From: Gemmatimonadaceae bacterium
GTDB lineage: Bacteria; Gemmatimonadota; Gemmatimonadetes; Gemmatimonadales; Gemmatimonadaceae
Assembly (NCBI GenBank): GCA_035533015.1
Contig: DATLUQ010000001.1
Coordinates: 1 to 42,875, forward strand
Direction of reading: 5' to 3'
DNA length: 42,875 nucleotides
Shown: in pieces, positions 26,688-37,200 of the stretch
How the letters are laid out: each line of letters starts with the position of its first letter
Position numbering within the stretch: position 1 is the stretch's first letter
Notes under the pieces: model-generated
What the model was told of the DNA's origin: nothing
The model's input: only the letters and a program-made list of their open reading frames with translations
The model's database searches: none
Position numbers and translations under genes: made by a program

Positions 26688-28382
26688 ATGCGCGATCATC
26701 CTCGGACCATGCATCGTTACGCGATGGGGCTCGCCGTTGCCGTTGCGCTGGCCTCGGCGCCGGCCCGGGCCCGCGGCCAGGGCGATACTTTGAAGTACAC
26801 CTTCCATTACGCGCGCGACGGCCAGGGGCCCCGCCTCGACGTGGACGTGGACTTCCGCGGGGACCGCAGCGGGGTCACCCGCCTGGAGATGCCGACGTCG
26901 TGGGGCGGCGAGGACAGCCTCTGGAAGGCGATCGTGGAATTCGACGCGGGCCCCGGCGTCACCCTCGGTCCGCTCATCGACGGCGTACGCATGGCGGGCC
27001 ACCTGCCGGGCGCGCACGTGCACCTGCACTACGTGCTGCGGCAGGATTGGACGGGCCCCCTGCGCTATCCGCTGTACCACCGCGTAATCGTGGACAGCAG
27101 CCGCGTGATCTTCAATCAATCCAATGCGCTCGTGTTTCCGGACCGCACGTCGAGTGCCACGCCGGTGCTGCAGATCCGTTGGACCGGGCTGCCCCGGACC
27201 TGGCGTATCCTCACGAGCTTCGGCGCCAAGGCGATGTTCTCCGGGCCCGTCTCGTTGCGCGAGTTCTCCGGCGCGTCGTTCGCCGCCGGCGATTTCCGGC
27301 TCGTCAGCCCGCCCGACAGCGGCGGCGTGACCGTCGAAGCCCAGGGGCGTTGGCGCTTCTCCGATCCTGACTTCGCCCGGATGGTCCGCGCATTGTGGGG
27401 GGCCGAGACCGAATTCTGGGGCACGCCGGCGTTCGACAAGGCCTTCGTTCTCCTCCTGCCGATCACCGACCCCAACACGCTCGCCGGCACGGCATTCACG
27501 GCCGGATTCGTCGCCGCGGCCGACAGCACGGCCGACCTCGACCCCATGGGCCGGCTGCTCGCCCACGAACTGTTCCACCTCTGGAACGGACAGCGTCTCG
27601 CCGCCACACACGACGAGGCCCGGTACAAGTGGTTCACCGAAGGATTCACCGACTATTACGCCGACCGCATCTTCCGCGACCTCGGCCATTACTCCGATTC
27701 GGTGTACCGCGGCCGGGTGAACGCCGTGCTCCGTAACTACTACGGGTCACCGGCCCGTGGCGGTACGCGCGCCCAGGTGGCCGCCCGCTACTGGACCGAC
27801 GAGCGGTGGAAGACCTACCCGTACGCGCAAGGCTACGCGCTGGCGCTCTATCTCCAGGCGAATCTCCCGCGCTGGTCGGGGTCGCCGTTCAACCTCGACA
27901 GCCTCATGGTCACGGCGTTCCATGCTGCTCACGGGCAGAACATCGAGGTCACCGATTCGCTGCTCGTGCGCCTCGTCCCGGCAACGGCGCGCGCCCCCTT
28001 CGACGACGCCATCGATCGGTACGTCGATCGGGGCGAGATGGTTCCCGCCGACTCCACCGCCCTTGGCCGGTGCGTCGCGGTGCGAAACGTGGCGGCGTTC
28101 ACGTTCGACCTCGGATTCGACGCGCTCGCTACGGCGCGCGACCGCGTGGTGCGGGGTGTGCGGGCCGGCGGACCGGCAGCCCAGGCCGGGATCGCCGACG
28201 GCATGAAACTCCTGGGTTACCGGTGGGACGGTGGCGACCCGTCGAGCCCCGTGCTTCTCGAAATCGACGCCGACGGCGGCCCGCGGCTCGTGCGGTACGT
28301 TCCGCATGGCAATCAGGCGTTCGTGGCCCCGCAGTACGTGGCGACCCCCGGCGCGCCGGGGTGCCTGACGCTCGGCAACTAG
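26688..28382 (+). CDS. Exported M61-like glycyl aminopeptidase with PDZ-like tail
   Basis: A 564-residue peptidase with a signal peptide ending about residue 30. An N-terminal beta domain covers about 30-230. The zinc site is HELFHLWNG (H293, H297) with E318 in FTEGFTDYYA, the M61 pattern in which HExxH is followed by Trp-Asn. From about residue 460 a PDZ-like region follows (VRGVRAGGPAAQAGIADGMKLL). M61 enzymes remove N-terminal Gly or Ala from peptides. A strong ribosome site (GGGGGAG) stands just before the ATG at 26688, which decides the start over the ATG at 26709. The gene is convergent with a small membrane-protein gene 5 bases downstream. Confidence 0.92.
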   Translation: MRDHPRTMHRYAMGLAVAVALASAPARARGQGDTLKYTFHYARDGQGPRLDVDVDFRGDRSGVTRLEMPTSWGGEDSLWKAIVEFDAGPGVTLGPLIDGVRMAGHLPGAHVHLHYVLRQDWTGPLRYPLYHRVIVDSSRVIFNQSNALVFPDRTSSATPVLQIRWTGLPRTWRILTSFGAKAMFSGPVSLREFSGASFAAGDFRLVSPPDSGGVTVEAQGRWRFSDPDFARMVRALWGAETEFWGTPAFDKAFVLLLPITDPNTLAGTAFTAGFVAAADSTADLDPMGRLLAHELFHLWNGQRLAATHDEARYKWFTEGFTDYYADRIFRDLGHYSDSVYRGRVNAVLRNYYGSPARGGTRAQVAARYWTDERWKTYPYAQGYALALYLQANLPRWSGSPFNLDSLMVTAFHAAHGQNIEVTDSLLVRLVPATARAPFDDAIDRYVDRGEMVPADSTALGRCVAVRNVAAFTFDLGFDALATARDRVVRGVRAGGPAAQAGIADGMKLLGYRWDGGDPSSPVLLEIDADGGPRLVRYVPHGNQAFVAPQYVATPGAPGCLTLGN

Positions 28383-28387
28383 CGCCG

Positions 28388-28651
28388 CTACTGCCGGGCG
28401 GGGCGCTCGGCGAGAAGCTTCGCGGCGAACCGCTGGCCCTCGCCGATGCGCTCGACTTCGACAGCGGTGGACTCGGCGATCTGCTCCAGCCGGGCGAGGC
28501 GCTCGGCGATTTCCGTGAGAGACTGAGCCTCGATCGCCGGATGCCCGCCGCGCCGCCGGTTGATCAGGGCGAGCGTCACCTTGGCCGAGGTGCCGAGCAG
28601 TGCCATGAGGCCCATGAAGGTCAGGAGGTCGATGAGCATGTTCTCGGTCAC
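28388..28651 (-). CDS. Small membrane protein with coiled coil, unknown function
   Basis: An 87-residue protein that I do not recognise. One membrane span (about residues 5-30, MLIDLLTFMGLMALLGTSAKVTLALI) is followed by a basic stop (NRRRGG). A charged helix follows that could form a coiled coil (LTEIAERLARLEQIAESTAVEVERIGEGQRF). The layout suggests a membrane-anchored cytoplasmic oligomer. It is close to the stop of the convergent M61 gene. Confidence 0.65.
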   Translation of the reverse strand: MTENMLIDLLTFMGLMALLGTSAKVTLALINRRRGGHPAIEAQSLTEIAERLARLEQIAESTAVEVERIGEGQRFAAKLLAERPARQ

Positions 28652-28727
28652 GGCGAATCCTCGGCTTGTGCGGTGTGAGCGGCCCTACGTTGCGGGCACG
28701 CGGCGTGTTTCCAGCGGCGCGGCGGGC

Positions 28728-29648
28728 TCACCGGCGGTCGGAGTAGCGCGTACGCGCGTCGACGATGTCGGTGCGCAACTCCCGCCGCGCGCCCCCGTAG
28801 ACATTGGCGAACAGCCAGGCCATCTCGGCGGCCTGTTCATCGACCGGAAGTTCGCGGTGCCAAGCCTTGGGCCGGCCGTCGGTGCCGGGATTCCAACGGT
28901 AATGGCGTGCCTTGAGCAGGTCCTTGGTCTCGATCGGCGATCCTTCGGCCCAGATGCGCACCGTGCCGCGTCGCGCGCTGTCGAGCAGCAGGCGCATGGG
29001 GAGCGTGCCGTCGTCGAGTGGGCGAGCGAGCAGATGGACGACGGCCAGCGCGTCCTGGTCGGCGCGGTGAGCCCCGTAGAAGCAGCCGCAGCGCTTCATG
29101 AGCAGGTATTCGAGGCTCGACGACGACAGCCCCAGCTGGCGCCAGGGGACATCGCGCACCGAGCAGGCCCAGGCCTTGTCGCGGAACAACGCCAGGCGCC
29201 GTTCGGTGAACGGACGGTCGAATTCCGCGTTATGTGCAATAACTAATGATACGGACGCGAGGCACTCGGCCACTGCGGCCTCGTCGATGCGCTGGTCCGC
29301 CACGTCGGCGTCGGTGATGCCGGTGAGGGCCACGATCTCGGGGGGGATGGCACGGCCGGGGTCTTCGAAGAAATCGAGGACGCCGCCCACAGCAAAGATC
29401 TTGCCCGAGTCCGGGGCGTAGGTGAACGGCACGATCGAGAGTTGGATGATGGCGTCCGTCCGCCGGTCCATGCCGGTCGTCTCGACATCGATCGCGGCGG
29501 CCGTCTTCAAAGCGCCGTCGCCGGGCGATGGCGTGGCGTAGGCGCGGGGTGGTTCGAATCTCCTGAGTACCCGGTAGTCGGGGGAGGCGTCGAGCTGGGC
29601 CGCGAGATCGGCCAGCGAGGAGGAGGTCGGGTCGAGGGATTTGGGCAC
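28728..29648 (-). CDS. DnaQ-like 3'-5' exonuclease (DEDDh)
   Basis: A 306-residue nuclease of the DnaQ/RNase T superfamily. All five catalytic positions are present: D54 and E56 in AIDVETTG, D144 in IAHNAEFDRPF, and H194 and D199 in GAHRADQDA. The exonuclease domain covers about residues 48-215. The C-terminal part (WAEGSPIETKDLLKARHYRWNPGTDGRPKAWHREL) is a separate small domain often found behind such exonucleases. It is not fused to a polymerase, so proofreading is not implied; a role in repair or RNA turnover is equally possible. The GTG at 29648 is the best start, although no clear ribosome site precedes it. Confidence 0.88.
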   Translation of the reverse strand: MPKSLDPTSSSLADLAAQLDASPDYRVLRRFEPPRAYATPSPGDGALKTAAAIDVETTGMDRRTDAIIQLSIVPFTYAPDSGKIFAVGGVLDFFEDPGRAIPPEIVALTGITDADVADQRIDEAAVAECLASVSLVIAHNAEFDRPFTERRLALFRDKAWACSVRDVPWRQLGLSSSSLEYLLMKRCGCFYGAHRADQDALAVVHLLARPLDDGTLPMRLLLDSARRGTVRIWAEGSPIETKDLLKARHYRWNPGTDGRPKAWHRELPVDEQAAEMAWLFANVYGGARRELRTDIVDARTRYSDRR

Positions 29649-29782
29649 GGATGCCGTAGGGGCTCGGGGGTGGGGGCGGCCGGAGCGCCGCCGTGCTCCC
29701 TGTATTTGCCTCCGAACGGGCCGACGGGCAATCCCGCGCCTCCAGGTTGCGACGTGATGTCCGGACGCGCCATGCTTCCTGC

Positions 29783-31720
29783 ATGCCATGCCACGTCATT
29801 GGCCGGGTCGCGGCCTGCTTGCTGCTCGCCGCGGGTGGGCTCCTGCCGGGAGCCGCCCGCGCCCAGTCGGCCGCCCAACTCGCCGTCTCCGATTCCTCGC
29901 CGTTCCGCCCGCTGGTGCTGCCCACCCCCACTGCCGTGCGCACGGGCAGCGGGCGGCCCGGCGCCGGCTACTGGCAGCAGAAAGTGGATTACAGGATCGC
30001 CGCCGCCCTCGATCCGCTGCGCGATCAGATCTCCGGCACCGAGACCATCCACTACCAGAACAACTCACCGGATTCCCTGCCGTATCTCTGGATGTTCCTG
30101 GAGCAGAATCTCTGCGCCCCCACGAGCATCACGAACGTGCTCGACCAGCCGCCGCTCAAGTTTCTCGACAGCGCATTCGATTTTTCCTGCCAGGGATTCG
30201 CCGGTGGGCTCACTCTGGACTACATCCGGGTGATGGGCCATGACGCCGCGCACGCCGTCTACGGCACCACGATGCGCGTGGACCTTGCCGCGCCCCTCGC
30301 ACCGGGTGCGTCGATCGACCTCCAAGCCGCGTGGAGCTTCAAGGTGCCTGGGCAGGGCGGGGGCCGCATGGGGCACGACGGCCCGCTATATGAGATCGCA
30401 CAATGGTACCCACGCATGGCAGTGTACGACGACGTCCACGGATGGAACCACGAGCCGTACATCGGCGCGGGCGAGTTCTACCTGGAATACGGCGATTTCG
30501 ACGTCTCGCTCACCGTACCGTTCAGCTACATCGTGCGTGCCACGGGCGAACTGCGGAATCCGACCACCGTGCTCACCCCCACGGAGATCGCCCGCCTGGC
30601 GTTGGCCCGGAATTCCGACACCGCCGTCCACGTCATCACGAGCCTCGAGTTGAGCGACTTCGCCGCCATTCGCCCCGTGACCGAGGGCGTACTGACGTGG
30701 CACTTCACGGCGCACGACACCCGCGATTTCGCCTGGGCCGCCGGCCCCGACTTCCTCTGGGATGCCAGCGGATGGAACCACATTCTCATCGAGACGCTCT
30801 ACCGCCGGAGCGCCGACAAGTGGCCCGAAGCCAACCGCATGGGCCGTGAGGCGATCAAGTACTTCAGCCAACAGTGGTACCCCTACCCCTACTCGCACGC
30901 CACGACGATCGAGGGGCCCATTCAAGGCATGGAATACCCGATGCTCACCTTCGTGCCCAACAGCCCCACCCGGGAGGACCAGCAGTGGGCGCTGGCGCAC
31001 GAATTCGGCCACGAATGGTTCCCGATGATCGTGGGCAGCAACGAACGCCTGTACCCGTGGATGGATGAGGGGTTCAACACCTTCATCGATCTCCACAACG
31101 CCGCCCTCTATTTCGCCGGCACGGCCTACGGCGATACCATCGAGTCGCACCCGCTGCACCTCTACCCCGAGCATGCCCTGCCGGGCAACGAACAACCGCT
31201 CATCGAGAACCCCACGGAGGTGCGCGACCTGTTCTGGACCGGCTACGAGAAGCCGGCGCTGATGATGCAGACGCTGCGATTCGAAGTGCTGGGGCGCCAG
31301 CGGTTCGACGACGCGTTCCGCGCCTACATCAAGGCCTGGGCGTTCAAACACCCGACGCCCGCGGACTTCTTCCGCATCATGCGCGACGAATCGGGCATGG
31401 ACCTCGACTGGTACTGGCGCGAATGGATCTACACCACGGCGCGCCTCGACCAGTCGGTGGACTCCGTGGTCAATTCTCCGGACGGCGCTCGGGTCTTCAT
31501 CGGCAACCACGGGACCATGGTCATGCCGGTGGAACTGTCGCTGACCTTCGCCGACCGCGCCGTCACGACGGTGAGACTCCCCGTCGAGATGTGGAACCTG
31601 GGCCCCCAGTTCGTCTATCGCGTGTCCGGCGGGAAGGCGGTCGTCGCGGCCGAGGTCGATCCAGGGCGCGTCTTGCCCGACGTCAAACGGGACAACAACC
31701 GGTGGCAGGCGCGCTACTAG
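29783..31720 (+). CDS. Exported M1-family zinc metallopeptidase (copy 3)
   Basis: A 645-residue peptidase with a signal peptide (ACLLLAAGGLLPGAARAQ). The zinc site is HEFGHEWF (H406, H410) with E429 in PWMDEGFN, spaced 18 residues apart. The exopeptidase motif reads GMEYPML instead of GAMEN. The N-terminal beta domain is long (residues about 30-330). Residues 540-645 form a small C-terminal beta domain rather than the large helical one. It is therefore nearer to copy 1 than to copy 2 in layout. The ATG at 29783 opens the signal peptide. It is divergent from the exonuclease gene (134 bases between starts). Confidence 0.93.
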   Translation: MPCHVIGRVAACLLLAAGGLLPGAARAQSAAQLAVSDSSPFRPLVLPTPTAVRTGSGRPGAGYWQQKVDYRIAAALDPLRDQISGTETIHYQNNSPDSLPYLWMFLEQNLCAPTSITNVLDQPPLKFLDSAFDFSCQGFAGGLTLDYIRVMGHDAAHAVYGTTMRVDLAAPLAPGASIDLQAAWSFKVPGQGGGRMGHDGPLYEIAQWYPRMAVYDDVHGWNHEPYIGAGEFYLEYGDFDVSLTVPFSYIVRATGELRNPTTVLTPTEIARLALARNSDTAVHVITSLELSDFAAIRPVTEGVLTWHFTAHDTRDFAWAAGPDFLWDASGWNHILIETLYRRSADKWPEANRMGREAIKYFSQQWYPYPYSHATTIEGPIQGMEYPMLTFVPNSPTREDQQWALAHEFGHEWFPMIVGSNERLYPWMDEGFNTFIDLHNAALYFAGTAYGDTIESHPLHLYPEHALPGNEQPLIENPTEVRDLFWTGYEKPALMMQTLRFEVLGRQRFDDAFRAYIKAWAFKHPTPADFFRIMRDESGMDLDWYWREWIYTTARLDQSVDSVVNSPDGARVFIGNHGTMVMPVELSLTFADRAVTTVRLPVEMWNLGPQFVYRVSGGKAVVAAEVDPGRVLPDVKRDNNRWQARY

Positions 31721-31966
31721 GCGCCGCGTCGTGCCTTCAGGACGGACCGGCGGCGCGCGGGTTCGCCGTTCCATTCGTTGCGCTGCACCTGTTCCCGTTT
31801 CGGGGGAACCGACTTCAATGCGGGGCTACGACGGGGTGCCCGACGCCTTCGTACGCCGTACGATCCGCGGGGCGGCGCTGAACGTTCCAATTTCGGCGGG
31901 GGCTACCCGAACAGCTCGATGCGCGCTAGACATCTATCGGGGAATGCGCATTCGAACGAGGCCGAG

Positions 31967-32983
31967 ATGGCAGTTCAGAAAACACTGAATTTCCGCCCGA
32001 TGCGGGTGGTGGGCATCCGCGCGCCCGGCGGGCCCGAGGTGCTGGAGGTCGGCGAACAACCGCGGCCCGGGCCCATCATGAGCGAGGTGCTGATCCGCGT
32101 AGCAGCGGCCGGCATCAACCGCCCCGACATCCTGCAGCGCAAGGGCGCCTACCCGGCGCCGCCCCGGGCGAGCGAGATTCCGGGACTCGAGGTGGCGGGC
32201 ACGGTCGTCGACGTCGGACCAACGGTCACGGCGTGGAAGGTGGGCGACGAGGTCTGCGCCCTGCTTGCCGGCGGCGGATATGCCGAATACTGCCTCGCGC
32301 CCCAGGAACAGTGCTTGCCCGTGCCCAAGGGGCTGTCGATGGTCGAGGCCGCGTCGCTCCCCGAGACCTTCTTCACGGTATGGAGCAACGTCTTCGACCG
32401 CGGGCGGCTCGCCGCGGGCGAGGTGCTACTGGTCCAGGGCGGGGCGAGCGGCATCGGGGTGGCCGCCATACAGATGGCGAAGGCCATGGGCGCGCGCGTG
32501 TTCGCCACCGCCGGCACACCTGAGAAATGCGCTGCCTGCGTCTCCCTGGGCGCCGAGCGCGCCATCAACTACCACGCCGAAGACTTCGTGGAGGTGGTGC
32601 AGGCGTCCACCTACCGGCGCGGCGCCGACGTGATTCTGGACATGGTGGGCGGGGCCTACGTGGTGCGTGAACTGTCCCTGCTCGCCGACGACGGACGGCT
32701 GGTGTTCATCGCCACGTTGGGCGGTGCCCACGCGGAGTTCAATATCCGGCAGGTCATGGCCAAACGCCTGACGATCACCGGTTCGACGCTGCGCAACCGG
32801 TCGCCGGAGTTCAAAGGCGCCATCGCCGCCCAGCTTCGCGACAAGATCTGGCCGCTACTCGAATCCGGCGCCATCAAACCCGTGATCTACGCGACGTTTC
32901 CGTTTGACCAGGCGGCCGCGGCCCACGCGGAACTGGAAGCGGGCCATCACGTGGGGAAGATCGTGCTCGACTTGACGCGGTAG
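31967..32983 (+). CDS. NAD(P)H quinone oxidoreductase, PIG3/zinc-independent MDR family
   Basis: A 338-residue cytoplasmic medium-chain reductase. NRPDILQRKGAYPAPPRASEIPGLEVAG is nearly diagnostic for the PIG3 (TP53I3)-type quinone oxidoreductases. The nucleotide-binding fold shows VQGGASGIGVAAIQMAKAMGARVFATAG. The zinc-binding residues of alcohol dehydrogenases are absent, as expected. It probably reduces quinones or related electrophiles using NADPH. The ATG at 31967 has CGAGG upstream; ATG 32000 (MRVVGIRAPGG) is an alternative. The 246 bases upstream hold no gene; an open frame there looks spurious. Confidence 0.93.
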   Translation: MAVQKTLNFRPMRVVGIRAPGGPEVLEVGEQPRPGPIMSEVLIRVAAAGINRPDILQRKGAYPAPPRASEIPGLEVAGTVVDVGPTVTAWKVGDEVCALLAGGGYAEYCLAPQEQCLPVPKGLSMVEAASLPETFFTVWSNVFDRGRLAAGEVLLVQGGASGIGVAAIQMAKAMGARVFATAGTPEKCAACVSLGAERAINYHAEDFVEVVQASTYRRGADVILDMVGGAYVVRELSLLADDGRLVFIATLGGAHAEFNIRQVMAKRLTITGSTLRNRSPEFKGAIAAQLRDKIWPLLESGAIKPVIYATFPFDQAAAAHAELEAGHHVGKIVLDLTR

Positions 32984-32991
32984 GACGCCAG

Positions 32992-33008
32992 ACGCGCAGC
33001 GTGTTTTT
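32992..33008 (+). terminator. Weak terminator-like hairpin between convergent genes
   Basis: ACGC-GCA-GCGT (32992-33002) is followed by GTTTTT. The stem is only 4 bp, but it lies 9 bases after the reductase stop, in the gap to a convergent gene, and has a T run. Confidence 0.3.
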
Positions 33009-33030
33009 CGCAGGCATCCCGCCTACCCAG

Positions 33031-34101
33031 CTACTGCTTCGCCCTCAAATACTGCTCCGGCCAGCGCACATCCACGCCAAGTTCCTTGGCCGCGTGGAGC
33101 GGAAAGTATGGATCGCGCAGCAGCTGCCGCGCCAGAATCGTCGCGTCGGCCTTGCCCTCGGCCACGATGGCGTTGGCCTGCTGCGCGGTCGTGATCATCC
33201 CCACGGCGCCCGTGGCGATACCGGCGTCGCGGCGGATCTGCTCGGCGAACGGAACCTGGTAGCCGGGCCCCACGGGAATCTTCGCGTGCGCCACATTGCC
33301 CCCGCTCGAGCAGTCGATGAGGTCCACGCCGATGTCGCGCAGAGCGGCGCTCAGCACCAAGGACTGCTCCAGATCCCACCCGCCTTCGCTCCAGTCGGTC
33401 GCCGAGATACGCACGAACAGTGGCAGCCGGTCGGGCCACACGTCGCGTACCGCGCGCGCCACCCGTAACGGATAGCGCATCCGGTTCTCCAGGCGCCCGC
33501 CGTACTCGTCATCACGACGATTGCTGAGCGGCGACAGGAACTGATGCATCAGATAGCCGTGCGCCATGTGGAGCTCGATCACGTCGAACTCCGCTTCGAG
33601 CGCCAACCGCGTGGCGGCCACCCACTGGCCCACCGTGTCGTCCACCTCGCGCGTCGAGAGCGCGCGCGGAACCGGGTAGTGGTCGGCGAATGGAATCGCG
33701 CTTGGCGCCACCGTCTGCCACCCGCCATCGGCGATCGCCACCTCGCCAGTGCCCTCCCACGGCACTCTCGTCGATGCCTTCCGGCCGGCGTGCGCCAGTT
33801 GCACGCCCGGCACGGCTCCCTGGCTGCGCACGAATCGCGTGATGCGCCGGAACGCGTCAGCGTGCGCGCTGCTCCAGAGGCCGGTGTCCGCCGGAGAAAT
33901 GCGCCCCTCCGGGCTCACCGCCGTGGCCTCGGTGAGCACCAGGCCGGCTCCTCCCACGGCGCGGCTACCGAGGTGCACCATGTGCCAGTCGTTGGGCAGG
34001 CCGTCGCGGCTCGAGTACTCGCACATCGGCGACACGAAGATGCGGTTGGGGAAGGTGATGTCGCGAATCGTGAACGGGTCGAACAGCGGGACAGTGGACA
34101 T
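33031..34101 (-). CDS. Old yellow enzyme family NADH:flavin oxidoreductase, YqjM-like
   Basis: A 356-residue FMN-dependent ene-reductase. The TIM-barrel shows the YqjM-type beginning LFDPFTIRDITFPNRIFVSPMCEYSSRDG, with the redox-tuning Cys of that subgroup. It also has QLAHAGRK, the substrate-binding HMAHGYLMHQFLSPLSNRR, and GGRLENRMRYPL. The C-terminal phosphate-binding region (VGMITTAQQANAIVAEGKADATILARQLLRDPYFP) is complete. Such enzymes reduce activated C=C bonds or handle stress electrophiles. The ATG at 34101 gives the usual length. It converges on the quinone reductase gene and diverges from the fusion gene at 34236. Confidence 0.94.
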   Translation of the reverse strand: MSTVPLFDPFTIRDITFPNRIFVSPMCEYSSRDGLPNDWHMVHLGSRAVGGAGLVLTEATAVSPEGRISPADTGLWSSAHADAFRRITRFVRSQGAVPGVQLAHAGRKASTRVPWEGTGEVAIADGGWQTVAPSAIPFADHYPVPRALSTREVDDTVGQWVAATRLALEAEFDVIELHMAHGYLMHQFLSPLSNRRDDEYGGRLENRMRYPLRVARAVRDVWPDRLPLFVRISATDWSEGGWDLEQSLVLSAALRDIGVDLIDCSSGGNVAHAKIPVGPGYQVPFAEQIRRDAGIATGAVGMITTAQQANAIVAEGKADATILARQLLRDPYFPLHAAKELGVDVRWPEQYLRAKQ

Positions 34102-34235
34102 GGAGGCGATGGCGGTCGGAGGTGGTCGAGTGACGCGTCGGGCCGGCGTAGTAATAGTAGCAAATGCTCCCTCGGATTCCTCGAGCCGCGATGCCGCCCG
34201 ATGGACGCGGCGTTGGTTAATGGGTAGCGTTTCCC

Positions 34236-37200
34236 ATGCTAGATTTTGCCCCCCGGTTCGACGAGGCTGCTGCGGCGCGTGTGGCGCGCGAGCGGTTCGG
34301 CCTCGACGGCACCGCCCGTGCACTGTTCAGCGAGCGCGACCAGAATTTTCTCATCGATGCTGGCGCGGCCGGGCGCATCGTGCTCAAGATCGCCAACGCC
34401 ACGGAGGACCCCGCGGTCGTCGACGCGCAACAGCGGGCGCTCTCCCACCTCGCGGGGCAGGTGGACTTCACCCCGCGCATCGTACCGGCGTCGGACGGCG
34501 AACTGGTGGTGCGGCTCACGGATGGCGAGGGACGCGCTCACCTTGTCTGGGCCATGACCTGTCTGCCCGGCTCTCCGCTCGGCGAAATGGTGCGACCGTC
34601 GGCCGCGCTGCTCTCCAGCCTCGGGCGCAGCGTGGCGCGGCTGGATACCGCCCTGGCCGGGTTCGACCATCCGGCGGTGCATCGTGACTTCGCATGGGAT
34701 CTCGCCCACGCCCGGCGTGCGATCGACGAACGGCGCGCGCTCGTGCGCGACGCGCCGCTCGGCCGTGCGATCGACGACGCGTGCGCCGCCTTCGACCGGT
34801 GCACCGCGCCGCACCTCGGATCGCTGCGGCGCTGCGTCATCCACAACGATCTCAACGACTACAACGTGCTCGTCGGCTGGGGGGGCGCCCCCGGCGCCGC
34901 CGACCAGCGCGTCACCGGGATTGTCGATTTCGGCGACATGATCGCAAGCTATGCCGTGGCCGATCTGGCCACCGCGATCGCGTACGCGGTGCTCGATGCC
35001 CCCGACCCGCTCGCTCCAGCGGCCACGGTGGTCACGGCGTACCACGCCGTTCGGCCCCTCACTGAAGCGGAGCTTCGCGTTCTGTACGGGCTCGTCGCCG
35101 TCCGGCTGTGTCTGAGTGCGTGCATGGCCGCGGTCCAGATGAGTCAACGCCCCGACAACGCGTACCTGGGTATCAGTCAGCAGCGCGTGCGCCGCGCGCT
35201 GCCGCGGCTGGCGGCGACGTCGTTCCCACTCGCCGAAGCCGTGTTCCGTCACGCGTGCGGGCTGGCGCCGGTCCCGGCGAGTGCACGGGTGGTCTCGTGG
35301 TTGGACGCTCACGCGGCGGACTTCGCCCCGGTGCTCGGGGTCGATCTTCGTACCGGACCGAGTCTCGTGCTCGACTGGAGCGTGGGCAGTCCGGACGTCA
35401 GCGGCGATCCCGCCGAGCGCGATGAGTCGCACCTCACGCCGCTCGTGCTCGACGCCATGCGCCGGGCCGGCGTGCGCGCGGCCGTGGGACGGTACGACGA
35501 ACCGCGGCTGCTCTACGTGACGCCCCTGTTCAGCGGCGGCGACCGCGTGACCGACGAGCGGCGTACGATTCACATCGGGCTCGACCTGTTCGCTCCGGCG
35601 GGCACGCCGGTGTTCGCACCGCTCGCCGGCGCTGTGCATGCGTTCGCCGACAACGCGCAGCCGCTCGACTACGGGCCGGTGGTCATTCTGCGGCACCAGA
35701 CGGACGACGGCACGGAGTTCTTCACTCTGTACGGCCACCTGGACCGCGCGTCGCTGGCTGGGCTCGCCGTGGGGCAGGCGGTTGCGCGCGGCGCGCGCAT
35801 TGGCGCCCTCGGCACCGCGGACGTGAACGGCGGATGGACACCGCACCTGCACCTGCAGGTGATCGTCGACCTGCTCGGGTTCGGACTCGATCTTCCCGGA
35901 GTCGCGCGGGCCAGCCAGCGCCCGGTGTGGCGCGCCGTGTGTCCCGATCCCAATCTTCTCGTCGGCGTGTCCGCCCGCCAGTTTCCGCCGCCGGAGCGCA
36001 CACCCGACCAGACGCTGGCTGCACGCCGCGCGCATTTCGGCGGCAATCTCAGCCTGGCCTACCGCGCACCCCTCAAGCTGGTGCGCGGATGGAAGCAATA
36101 CCTGTTCGACGACAGCGGTCGCCAGTACGTGGATGCCTATAACAACGTGCCGCACGTGGGCCACGCGCACCCGCGGGTGGTGCGCGCGGCGTACGATCAG
36201 ATGCGGGTGCTCAATACGAACACCCGCTACCTGAACGACGTCGTGGTGGAGTATGCCGATCGGCTCGTCGCCACCCTCCCGGCGCCGCTCGGCGTCTGCT
36301 ACTTCACGAACTCGGCGACCGAAGCCAACGATCTCGCCCTGCGCTTGGCCCGGGCGTACACCGGCGCGCGGGATCTCATCGTGCTCGAGGCCGCCTATCA
36401 CGGCAATAGCAGTACGCTAATAGACATCAGTCCGTACAAGCATGCCGGCCCGGGGGGCGCTGGGGCGCCGCCGTGGGTACACGTGGCGCCGATCCCCGAC
36501 GACTTCCGCGGACCGTTTCGTCGCGCCGACCCCCACGCGGGGGCCAGGTACGCCGCGCGCGTGGGTGAACTGGCCGAGGGGGTTCGGGCCGCCGGCCGCC
36601 CGCTGTGCGGCTTCATCGCCGAGACCTGCCCGAGTGTCGGCGGGCAGATCCTGCCGCCGGCCGGCTATTTCTCCGAGGCCTATCGCCACGTGCGCGCGGC
36701 CGGCGGTGTGTGCATTGCCGACGAGGTCCAGACGGGTCTGGGGCGCCTGGGCGCGCACTGGTGGGCGTTCGAGGCCCATGGCGTGGTGCCCGACATCGTG
36801 GTCATGGGCAAACCACTCGGCAACGGCCATCCCCTTGCCGCCGTGGTGACCACGCGCGCGATCGCCGACGCGTTCGACAACGGGATGGAGTACTTCAACA
36901 CGTTCGGCGGCAACACGGTCTCGTGTGCTGTCGGACTGGCCGTGCTCGACGTGATGCGCGATGAGGGGTTGCAGGACCACGCCCGCCGGGTGGGCGAGCG
37001 GTTGCTCGCCGGCCTGCGCCCCCTGGCCGACCGGTACGAACTCGTGGGGGACGTGCGCGGCTCCGGGTTGTTCCTTGGCGTCGAACTGGTGCGCGACCGC
37101 GTCACGCTCGAACCGGCCGCGGCCGAAGCGGCGTACGTCGCCAACCGGCTTCGGGAACGCGGCATCCTGCTCGGTACCGACGGCCCATACCACAACGTCG

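Noticed and set aside
31721-31966. Open frames in the gap before the quinone reductase
   Set aside because: Low-complexity Arg-rich translations with no ribosome site or recognised motif; no gene supported.
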